Assembly: GCA_963580455.1 (NCBI GenBank)
Contig: OY756970.1
Location: forward strand, 5,580,001-5,644,000
Length of the DNA stretch: 64,000 bases
Reading direction: 5' to 3'
Source of the DNA: Euonymus europaeus
Taxonomy: Eukaryota; Streptophyta; Magnoliopsida; Celastrales; Celastraceae
Every line of letters begins with the position of its first letter. Within the stretch, counting starts at the first letter, position 1. The notes beneath the pieces are model-generated. The model did no database searches, had not been told where the DNA came from, and worked only from the letters and a program-made list of their open reading frames with translations. The translations under genes and the position numbers were made by a program. Positions 43,241 to 51,816 of the stretch are shown here, piece by piece.

Positions 43241-45436
43241 CTCAACCATAATCCCAAATACTCCAAACATAATGTAATCTGCAATCCAGAGTCTACAGCG
43301 GAAAAATCCAAATATCATAAATACGAAAAACAGATACTGAAGGCAGACACAACATTCCCACACCAGCTACATCACGCCTCACGCATCCCTGCGCTGATCA
43401 TCCACTCCGGCTATCTCACCTGAAAACATGTGAATGAAAGGGGTGAGCTACAAAGCTCAGTAGGGATATAGAGGAATATCAATCATCAGAATAAACGGAA
43501 AGTAAAAGCTCAAGAGGTAAGTGAGATGAACAGAAACATAAATAGTGATACACACCAGTATCACCGAACTCCAGTAAATCAGAGATAAAGTAACAAAGCC
43601 TGTAAGATATAAAATACATACAGAGAAACCATAAGTGATACACATCACGACTCATCACAATCAATCAATCCGTAGGGTAGATACCGAGTAGGCTTTACGA
43701 CTACCATCCTCAAGTACAACTCTCAAATCAGTACTCAATCATAATCCAACTCAAATCCATATCAACCAAATCCATATCAACTCAAATCCACATGACACCA
43801 GAAAATCCTCCCCTGGACCCACCCTGATCCCCGCAAGGTGTCTCCCAGTCCAGGTACTCCCCAGATTGGATGAGGATCGAGCCTACATCAGGTACTCGAT
43901 AGCATCGCCTACATCGAAGAGCGTCCCCTAGGATGTACCTCACCTCAATCCGGCCTCCAGGTACGTACCCGATCAAAACCATCGATAAATCATCCAGTAA
44001 GCTGGGTCGCCCGATGTGGGTCTCACGCTCTACAAATCATCCGTCCATACTCTCACAAATCATAGAAGCTCATCATAATGAAATCCGATCCGGACTCTCG
44101 AGGATAAAACAAAACATCAGGAGGTGGGCCCCACAAATGGATGTGGGCCTCACAAAAGGATAAGTGGGTCCCACCAGGATAGTGGGCCCCACAAGAGGAT
44201 AAGTGGGGCCCACCAGAATAGTGGGCCCCACCAAGAGACACTATGCACAAAAATACTGCCAGTCGTACATATACCTCCAAACAAACCACATATAATCATA
44301 ACATATTGCAATTGCGGAAATAAATCAGATAAGAGTATAAACAGAGAAATTCCCAACGTCCGGGAATTTCACACCAATAGACAAATAGGAGTCCGTCGAA
44401 TACGGAACCCCAAATAAGAAGTAGGGCAGAATCCCTACCTGAAATGTCGACTACGCTAATCCGTAGTACGTCCGAAATCCCAATCCGAAATCCTCAAATC
44501 AACCTCCTGCATCGAAATACGGATACGTATACGCGACAGTCAAAATACGGAAAAATCAACCAAAAGTCAACCTAAAAGTCAACGGTCAAAGTCAACTCGG
44601 GTAACCCGGTCAACTCCGGTGTCAAAGTCAACTCGGGTCAAATAGTCAACGGTCATACCGGGTCAACCCAATCAAAACGGGTCAACCCAATCAAAACGGG
44701 TCAAACCCGAGTCAACTCGCCGGAGCTGAGTCAACTCGGCCGGACCGTCGCCGGAATCCATTTTTTCGGCGAATTTTTCGGTCACTCCTACATCAAAATG
44801 AAGCCCACAACAACAGAAATCTAATGGTATCTGTCTCGTTCCAAAATTCCTACAGAATCAACCGGGATCGAGCTTTGAAATTTTGAAAACCCGAAACTTC
44901 TCCGCCCGATTCCGCCGCCTACGGTGGTCCGATGGCTGTGATTCCACTTGGGTTTTGCTCCTCTCTCCACGAGCTTCGATTTGACACCTTACTTGCTCCG
45001 ATCGGACCACAAACGAACAATCTTCCCCCTCTCTCTCTCTCTCTTCCCCCTCTCTCTCTCTCTCTCGGGCAACTCTGCCAGAAACCAGAAAAATCTGGGT
45101 TATCCCAGATTTTTCATAAAATTACCGTTTTGCCCCTTATTCCCAAATAACAGTTAAACTTCCATAATCCATAGCAAATCCAATTCAATTCCGATTTCGG
45201 TGATTCTTGCGCATATATTTTTCTAATAATATGTAGTATTTATTAAAAATATAAAATTTAAAAATTTATTATATTTTTTTAAATTTGGGTTCGGGATATT
45301 ACATTGTCAATGCATTCTTACACTCACACACGTTCCAGACAAATTGGTTTAAAAGTAAATTTTTCTCTCGAAATTCATCCCAATTGATTTTCGCTATTTT
45401 GCTCGAGGACTAGCAAAAAAAGCTAGTTAGGGGTTT
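41544..45436 (+). other. B 3' untranslated internal region
   Basis: Between the pol stop and the 3' LTR, interrupted by a solo C LTR (43064-45303). The remaining 1.65 kb has no env-like frame; short frames lack membrane segments or known motifs. The final bases (AGTTAGGGG then TTT) before the 3' LTR are a weak polypurine tract. Athila relatives often have a long non-coding stretch here. Confidence 0.6.
43064..45303 (-). mobile_element. Solo LTR of the C family (copy 2)
   Basis: 2240 bp, minus orientation, flanked by a perfect duplication TTGTC (43059-43063 and 45304-45308). It contains a 41-bp (AT)n run (43197-43237) where the other copies have only a few units, and the long form of the TTGAC array. 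Inserted in the 3' untranslated region of element B. Confidence 0.93.
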
Positions 45437-46275
45437 TGATTGGATGGTATTTTGCATATTTTTGTGGAGTTTTGAAAGCAAAAGGTTGAGTTTCAATGCT
45501 TAAAAATCACATTTTAGGTTTGAGTTGCCGAAATCCATGTTAATGAGCCAATGCATAATTCAACACTTTGGCATAGTCATTTTAAGTGTTTTATAGTGGT
45601 TCAAGTTGGTTTGGTAGCTTAGAGATATGAAATTCAAGTTTTGGGCATAATGGTTAGAAGTTATGGAAATGCTATCTCTTAAGCATTTGAGTTTTAATAC
45701 GACGAATTTTGTTCTATCAATCTAGAAATAGTTTTGACACTTGTTTAAGTATGTTTCAGTCATTTATGACTTGTTTGAATGAGTTTTATAGGCTCCGGAT
45801 TGATCGAGGTTGAATATGGAAGAAAAGACACAAAGGAGCTGAAAAATTGGATTTTGCTGTCAACTGTCCGGATACTTATCAAAAACCGTCCAGACGGTTC
45901 AAGAAGAAAGATGGACAGATTTATTTTCAAGCATATCCGTCCGGACGGTACTGTTCACCGTCCGGACGGTTGAAGAAGAAAGACGGACAGTGCTGTTTTC
46001 AAGCATATCTGTCCGGACGGCACTGCGCAATAATTTTCGGGTCAACTTTTGAAGGTTCAAATGATCGAATTTGAAGAAACTTGCTTCTAAAAAGTTGAAG
46101 TAGACATCCAGATATTTCCAACGAGTGCTCATACGCATAAATCCATTGAGAATTGAATTCTGTGGAATTAAAACAAGATGCTGCCTCGAACAGTTCCAGT
46201 AATTTCGGATTTTATGATTTTTACTCAATTCTTGAAGGGCAAACTTGTCTAATTACTTTATTTGCCCAATGAGAC
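45437..46275 (+). repeat. B 3' LTR, truncated at a recombination junction
   Basis: Begins TGATTGGATGG, homologous to the 5' LTR up to CCAATGAGAC (46266-46275), where it switches abruptly to C-family LTR sequence. About 0.75 kb of the LTR is missing. It carries two perfect CCGTCCGGACGG palindromes (45937-45948 and 45958-45969). Confidence 0.88.
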
Positions 46276-47162
46276 CGGATTGAGGTGAGGTACATCCTAG
46301 GGGACGCTCTTCGATGTAGGCGATGCTATCGAGTACCTGATGTAGGCTCGATCCTCATCCAATCTGGGGAGTACTTGGACTAGGAGACACCTTGCGGGGA
46401 TCAGGGTGGGTCCAGGGGAGGATTTTTTGGTGTTATGTGGATTTGAGTTGGTATGGATTTGAGTTGATATGGATTTGAGTTCATTATGTTTGAGTACTGA
46501 TTTGAGAGTTGTACTTGAGGATGGTTAGTGGTGGAGCCTACTCGATATCTACCCTACGGATTGACTGATTGTGATGAGGTGTATGATACATCGATTTTCT
46601 CAGAGATGTTTTACCTATCAGGGTATCACTTATGGTATTCCTTTATGTATTTTATATCACAGGTTTTCTTACTTTATCTCTGATTTACTGGAGTTCGGTG
46701 GTACGGGAGTATATCACTATTTGAGTTCCTGTTCATCTCCATTATCATATCTCTATCGTATATTCTATTTACTCTGATATCGATGTTGTCTCTATATCCC
46801 TACTGAGCTTTGTGGCTCATCCCTTTTTATTCTCATATTTTTCAGGTGAGATAGCCGGAGTGGATGATCAGTGCAGGGATGCGTGAGGTGTGATGTAGCT
46901 GGTGTGGGGATGTTGTGTCTGTCTTTAGTATCAGTATTCCGTATCTATTGGATTTTCCGCTGTAGACTCTGGTTTGTATATTACATTTCATTATGGCAGT
47001 ATTTGGGATTTTGTTGAGACATATATATGTGAGACTACTTATGTAGTGTTTGGTTAGATATTTAGTTTAAATCCAGTTTGGGGAACGAAGGAGTTCCCTG
47101 CCGGTCACGCCTCTGTGATTCATGGGTGCTCATTCGCACCTATCTGGGAGAGGGGCGTGACA
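46271..47162 (+). mobile_element. C-family LTR fragment (3' part)
   Basis: Matches the last 882 bp of the C 5' LTR (32492-33373), diverged at many positions and with small gaps, in plus orientation, ending GAGGGGCGTGACA. Its left end is the deletion junction; the 5 bp after it (ATAAG, 47163-47167) would be its right target duplication. It was inserted next to the A1 5' LTR before the deletion. Confidence 0.85.
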
Positions 47163-47868
47163 ATAAGGATCAAACTGATGAAGTCAAAATGGTGTCACTA
47201 CCGAGAAGACGATCAGTTGGTCAGACCTAAAGTCATGCACAGATACCAAGGATGAAGATCCTTCCAAGAAGCCGACCAGCCAGGCAAGCCATTCCTGTTT
47301 GACCAGCCAGACAGTCTGTCAGCTTACCAGCTAGGCAATCAGGCAGCTTACCAGCCAGGCAGTCAGGCAGCTTACCAACCAAGCAAGATTTCTAAACATG
47401 TAGGTCCTTCCAAGGAACCGACCAGCCAGGCAGTCCTGCAACTGAGCACAATGAACAAAGATGAGCTAAAGGCCGCACCAAAGGTAGTCCTCTGGCATTG
47501 GTGCTTCGACGCTCAAGTCAGCTCGTATTACAAAATCAGGCAAACTCCATGGACTAGAGCTCTCTCTTAGCCAAAGTTCAAATTGTGATTAGGAAGATAA
47601 TACCTAACTTTGAGAGCTTTATATAGGATTTAGAGAAATTATTAACCTAGGTCCCTAATTATTGTTGGGGGTTGCACTTAAATGCTTTTCACCTTGGTAG
47701 GTCCAGGTGTTTCACTATACTGAGGAAGTAACCTCGGTAGGATATTCTTGCCCAACTGCTTGGCTTCTCTTCTTACCGAGATGACTTCTTGGTGAGGCAG
47801 GGTGGCTCTGCTGAGACTCAAATGACATGTGTCCACATATAATTGGTAGGGGTATTTTTGTAATATCA
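47163..47868 (-). repeat. A1 5' LTR (right end) with 13 bp of leader
   Basis: The LTR is 47176-47868. The 13 bp before it (ATAAGGATCAAAC) are all that remains of the A1 leader; where A2 has GGCGCCAAAC the bases are changed, so the primer site is unrecognisable. The LTR has a mutated palindrome (TGAAGTCA), the same 24-bp minisatellite, and joins the LINE at 47869 after TAATATCA. Confidence 0.88.
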
Positions 47869-47873
47869 AAGGC

Positions 47874-49814
47874 CATTGATGATTTATTGGGGGTCTTATC
47901 TTCTTATGAAAAGTGTTCTGGCCAATTAATCAACAAGGAGAAAAGTTGTCTTATAACCCCCAAAACTATGTCGTGCATAGGTATGGAAATTTGGTGGAAA
48001 TATCTAGCTTTAGGACAAAAAAACTTCCGATTGAAAATCTGGGATGCCCTTTGTCTAATGATAGAAAAAGAATTAGCTTGTTTGATAGGTTAATAGATAA
48101 GTTCAAATGTCAATTTTTGAACTGGATTTCCTCCCTTTTAAGCACAGGTGGAAGATTAACCTTAATCAAACATGTTATATATTCTTTTTCTACATATTTG
48201 TTTGTTGTTTTGGATCCTCCAAAATAGATTTTTTAGGAAATTAATTCTTTTGTGCCAATTTCTTTTGGGGCAAATTTGAGTTTGGTAGTAAATTGCATTG
48301 GGTTGCTTGGAAAAACATTTCCAAACCTTTGAATGAGGGAGGTTTAGGAATTAGAGATATTACAGAAATGGTGGAGGCTTTGAACTGTAAGTTATGGTGG
48401 AATTTTAGAGAGCATAAGTCTTTATAGGGTGTTTTCATGCATATCAAATATTGCTCTTCTTATCATCCTCCCCAAGCTTCGCAGTTGGAATCTAGCACTT
48501 GGAAAAAAATGTGTAGAGTTAGAAATGCAATGGAATCAAATATGAAATTCATTGTTGGGGAGGGTGGTATCAATTCTGCTAAACAATGATTAGGATGTGC
48601 AAAAATTGAGACAACTTCTTCTTCTTTGTAAGCAAAATCCTTAATGAAAATGTTACATTGCAACAATGCCCTGATAGTTTGATTTGGTGTAAAAATGATT
48701 CGGGCATTTTTTCTGTTAATTATGCTTTGAAAGAATTAAGGCACTCTTACATTTTCCTTCCTACATATGAACTTTTTTGGCATGATATGATTCCTAGCAA
48801 AGTCTCCATTTTTATGTGGAAAGTTTTAAAAAATGTCCTCCAGTGGATGATAATATTAGCCAAAAAAGGTATTCAGGTTGTATCTAAATGCCACTGTTGC
48901 ACCAATGATCCGAAGTCGGAATCCATTCAACACTTGTTTGTTGAAAGTACAATTGCTGACTATGTGTGAAAATATTTTTGCAATGTGCTAGGTTTGTCTT
49001 ATAAATGGAACACTCTGTACTTAAGGATGACATATTGGTGGTAGTATAAAAGCAACAAATCGATCTGTGCTTGGTGTCCTTGTTTTTATATGTTGGAATA
49101 TATGGAAGGCTAGAAACAATTGCAGAGATATGAGGAAGGTCAAATATACAACAATCGTATCATTAAGGATGTGGTTGATCAAATTAGGATGCAATTTCAA
49201 TGCAAAGGTAAGAGTTATAAACTACTTCTTAGAGATCCTTTCATAATTAAGTTGTTCAATATTCCTCTCCATCAAAAAAATTTAGGTATGACCACTGCAT
49301 TATATTGGAATCCCCCTCCCCTTAGATTTGTTAAAATTAACTGTGATGGCAGTGATCTGAATAATCCGGGTGACTCCGGTGGTGGTGGTGTTATTTGAAA
49401 TCATTTAGGTAAGTTTTTGGCTGGTTTCTCAAATTACTGTGGATTCAACTATATTACTTTTACTGAAATGAAAGCCATTTTTATGGTATAAATTTGGCTG
49501 CCAACTTAGGATATCACAATTTGGTCATTGAATCTGATTCTTTGACTGTTATTAATGTGCTATCTGATATATGCAAGTGTCCTTTGCGGTTGATGTATTT
49601 AAAAAGAACCATTCTAAGTTGTTGCTCCAATTTGCAAATTCAATTTTCCCATGCCTATAGGGAGGTGAATTATTGTGCTGATGCTTTGGCTTCCATTGCC
49701 TCTAATTCTCAAGCTTCGTGGAATTATTGCAGGTACGATGATCTTCCAGCCAAAGCTAAAGGTTTCATTCAAATGGATAAGATGGGTCTTCCAGGAATTA
49801 GAATTAGGAAGTAG
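47874..49814 (+). pseudogene. LINE ORF2, RT end, zinc-binding region and RNase H, broken
   Basis: Continues the LINE RT exactly where A1 cut it (AIDDLLGVLSSYEKCSGQLINKEKS). Following frames carry LLSTGGRLTLIKHVIYS, WVAWKNISKPLNEGGLGIRD and, at 48658-48970, the zf-RVT region (LIWCKNDSGIFSVNYA, PSKVSIFMWKV, CHCCTNDPKSESIQHLF). The C-terminal RNase H (49300-49814) shows NCDGS, ESDSLTVINVL and NYCADALAS, the RVT_3 type of plant L1 elements. Several frame changes and stops are present. It ends with the stop at 49812-49814. Confidence 0.87.
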
Positions 49815-49936
49815 TTTCTTGTTTGTCTTTTCTTTTTTAAGGGTTTCGGTCTAGTCACCCCTTTGTGAGCTCTCGGAGAAGGGCTCTTCTTTATGAAATA
49901 ATATTTCCTTTTTTTTTAAAAAAAAAGGAGAGAAAT
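49815..49936 (+). other. LINE 3' end, A-rich tail and right target duplication
   Basis: A short 3' UTR ending TTTATGAAATAATATTTCC, then a T-run and about nine A residues, followed by AAGGAGAGAAAT (49925-49936), the same 12 bp as 4363-4374. Confidence 0.85.
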
Positions 49937-50404
49937 CTGGGTTATAATATCTTAGACGCAACTTCAAAAATGCTGATGATTGGAGGGTCATTCGTAGTCG
50001 ATTTGGTTGATTTTTTGGCAGCGGTTAAAGGACAATTTGTTCTCAATTCTGAACTGTTGATTGTGTTTAATTTTGAGCTCCAAAATGTCTGTTTCGAAGT
50101 TTTTCTTTTAGGCTGATCTGTGCAAAATTTTCTGTAGTATTTCTCTTTGTTGTTCGCTTTGTTTGTTCAAGTAAATGGTTTGTGAGTTGTTGTGTCCATT
50201 CCAACTTTTATGATACTTGCTCTATTCCGTGATTTTTACTCTTTTTTTGAGAGATTTTACACGCAAAAATTTCTTGTGTGATTCTCGTTGATCTCCTTAT
50301 TGTGCTGGCCGAAAATTTCGTTGCTCTTTTCCTGACTTGAGTTTAGCTTCCTGGGTTTGTTTCTTAATTTTATTGAATTGGTCGTTTTTAACACAACAGT
50401 CTCT
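49937..50404. other. Spacer, nothing recognised
   Basis: T-rich DNA that continues the host sequence broken by the LINE. No gene, RNA or element end is recognised. Confidence 0.5.
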
Positions 50405-50690
50405 ACACTAAAAAAGTGCAAATTATGATTTCCATCCTAATGGTATTATTCTAAAAGCTATTCAGACTCTAGAACATGCGTTTAATAGATGTTCTTCTTT
50501 TGCTCATATCAAACGTTGGGCCACTCGTGTGACCCATCATTTAGCTAAATTGACTCAATCATCCATCCAGGATGTTTATATCTTTGAGGAATGTCCTCAT
50601 CTGATTCTTTCTTCTGTAACAGCAGATTTGCTTTCTCAACGATATTTTAGTCAAACTCTACGAGGGATCATATCCCAAAAAAAGAAAAAA
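50405..50690 (+). mobile_element. 5'-truncated L1 tail (RNase H end)
   Basis: Encodes CSSFAHIKRWATRVTHHLAKLTQS and then FEECPHLILSSVTADLLSQ, the very C-terminal phrase of plant L1 RVT_3 RNase H domains (compare the usual ...HVKR.GNRVAHHLAK...). It ends in an A-rich tail near 50675-50693. It differs from the LINE at 4375, so it is a second, severely truncated insertion. Confidence 0.7.
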
Positions 50691-51542
50691 AATCAGCCAA
50701 CTCATATCTTAAAGTAAAATTGTAAATGACGTAATCTCAAGTTTTGAAACACAGTGATCAATAAATGAGAGTATAAAAAGCTAGCTCCTTACCTACTTTA
50801 TGTATAGAATCTATGCGATTTAAAGCTCTACGACACCATTTATGGCTGCCCCGCCTTAAAATCGATCCTTGCCCTATAAAAATGAGTTAATGCTTCATTG
50901 GAGTCAAAAGAGAAGAAAAAACACGAGGTCCCTAGCTAGCAAGTTTATGACCGCCATGATATTTCACGCCTGTTTAATTGGGAGGCGCATAGCTTATCAC
51001 GTTAATTTATCCGTCTCCATCCGTTTATCTTACCAAACAACACTAAAATATTATAGTGATAAGTTAGCTTCTTTCGCTCACTTTCTCAAAACTCATCGAA
51101 CGAGCTTGAAACTTCCGTTGTCTATTTGAACACTCACTACTTTTCAGTTGTGTTATCTTAAATGTCTTTGTTAATAAATTGACAGGTATTAGTTTATGAA
51201 CAAATAAACACTATCAAACATCTATTCAACTTAAATTAATATAGTTTAATTGACAACTTATGCCCTCAATTTAAAATAACTTAATTTAAAAGCTTATACA
51301 TGTTGCCTACTAAATTGAACCCAAAATAATATAATAAAAACGCACAGAAAATACATAATTTGGAGTTGGAAGAAGTGGCAAGTAATAATTGCACACCCCA
51401 ACTTCCTCACATAATCCAAACCCAAACAGAAAGTGTGTGTGTATGTGATGAGTCTCCCCTTACCCTTCACCTTTTTTTTCTTTACTGTTCAAAATCTAAA
51501 CCACTTTTGGAGTCATCAACCGTTACTGCGCCCCCTCCCTTC

Positions 51543-51545
<3 letters not shown>
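50691..51545. other. Upstream region of ABCG25, no gene recognised
   Basis: AT-rich. Short open frames have no recognisable motif. Possible distal promoter sequence and old repeat remnants; nothing can be supported further. Confidence 0.45.
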
Positions 51546-51583
<38 letters not shown>

Positions 51584-51756
51584 ATAAAAAAGAAGCAATA
51601 GAAACAGCTTTAAAAAGAGAGACAACACAAAGTGAACGGCCCATATTGCGCTACTTTCTGTGAACCCTAACTCTCTTCAGCCGCCACGTACCCCCACCTC
51701 TTCATTTTGACGTGGCAACCATTCCTCTACTTCAGTTCTACATAAATAATATATAT
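51546..51756 (+). promoter_or_regulatory. Probable ABCG25 core promoter: CT repeat, two ABREs, TATA box
   Basis: A (CT)17-type run at 51546-51579; GCCACGTA at 51683-51690, whose reverse complement TACGTGGC is a perfect ABRE; TGACGTGGCA at 51708-51717 with an ABRE core ACGTGGC at 51710-51716; a TATATATA box near 51748-51756; then the ATG at 51817. ABREs in pairs are the established configuration for bZIP (AREB/ABF) response to abscisic acid, which fits an ABA exporter known to be ABA-induced in Arabidopsis. The transcription start, about 30 bp after the TATA box, is inferred. Confidence 0.6.
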
Positions 51757-51816
51757 ACACATGCTCTCTCCCTCTCCTTCCTCGTTCCCCGCTCTCCATC
51801 TTCTTTCCAATCTATA

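Larger units (their letters stand above)
13074..46275 (+). mobile_element. Athila-lineage Ty3/gypsy element B, interrupted
   Basis: Order on the plus strand: 5' LTR (13074-26791 in three pieces), tRNA-Asp-type primer site (26799), gag (26909-28389), protease-RT-RNase H (28390-31153), integrase (40206-41543), a long 3' untranslated part (41544-45436) and a partial 3' LTR (45437-46275). The RT box FMDDFSVFG, the DLGSSVN protease box and the tRNA-Asp primer point to the Athila group. No env-like frame is seen. It hosts a solo C LTR and A2 in its 5' LTR, the complete element C between RNase H and integrase, and a second solo C LTR in its 3' part. All its frames are broken. Confidence 0.85.
9133..47868 (-). 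mobile_element. Tat-lineage Ty3/gypsy element A1, disrupted
   Basis: LTRs at 9133-9826 and 47176-47868 (both TG...CA) are flanked by AAGAC (9128-9132) and AAGGC (47869-47873), a 5-bp target duplication with one change. The LINE codons on the two sides join in frame (SKK then AIDDLL). Orientation is minus: the remaining end of pol (12909-13073) and the polypurine tract beside the left LTR read leftward. What is left of A1 is its 3' part: an antisense gene remnant, hairpin repeats and the last 54 codons of pol. Element B is inserted in pol at 13074, and the remainder of pol, gag and the 5' leader is missing because of a deletion at 46271. The LTRs differ visibly from each other, so A1 is older than A2. 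Confidence 0.85.
4375..49924 (+). mobile_element. L1-type LINE split by nested insertions
   Basis: A degenerate non-LTR retrotransposon whose parts lie far apart: ORF1 (4539-5897), ORF2 endonuclease and first half of RT (7663-9132), and ORF2 second half with zinc-binding and RNase H regions (47874-49814), followed by an A-rich tail. Removing the solo LTR (5898-7430) and element A1 (9133-47868), each with one copy of its target duplication, leaves about 5.3 kb, a normal length for a plant L1. The same 12-bp word AAGGAGAGAAAT flanks the whole 45.5-kb stretch. Many frameshifts and stops, and a changed RT active site (YAND), show it is old and inactive. Transcription would be plus strand. Confidence 0.9.

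Noticed and set aside
46271..47162. Complete or solo C LTR at this place
   Set aside because: Only the last 0.9 kb of the LTR is present and no left target duplication exists; it is a fragment left by a deletion.
50869..51129. 86-codon plus-strand frame upstream of ABCG25
   Set aside because: No recognisable domain, lies in AT-rich promoter-side DNA, and has no splice or promoter support.
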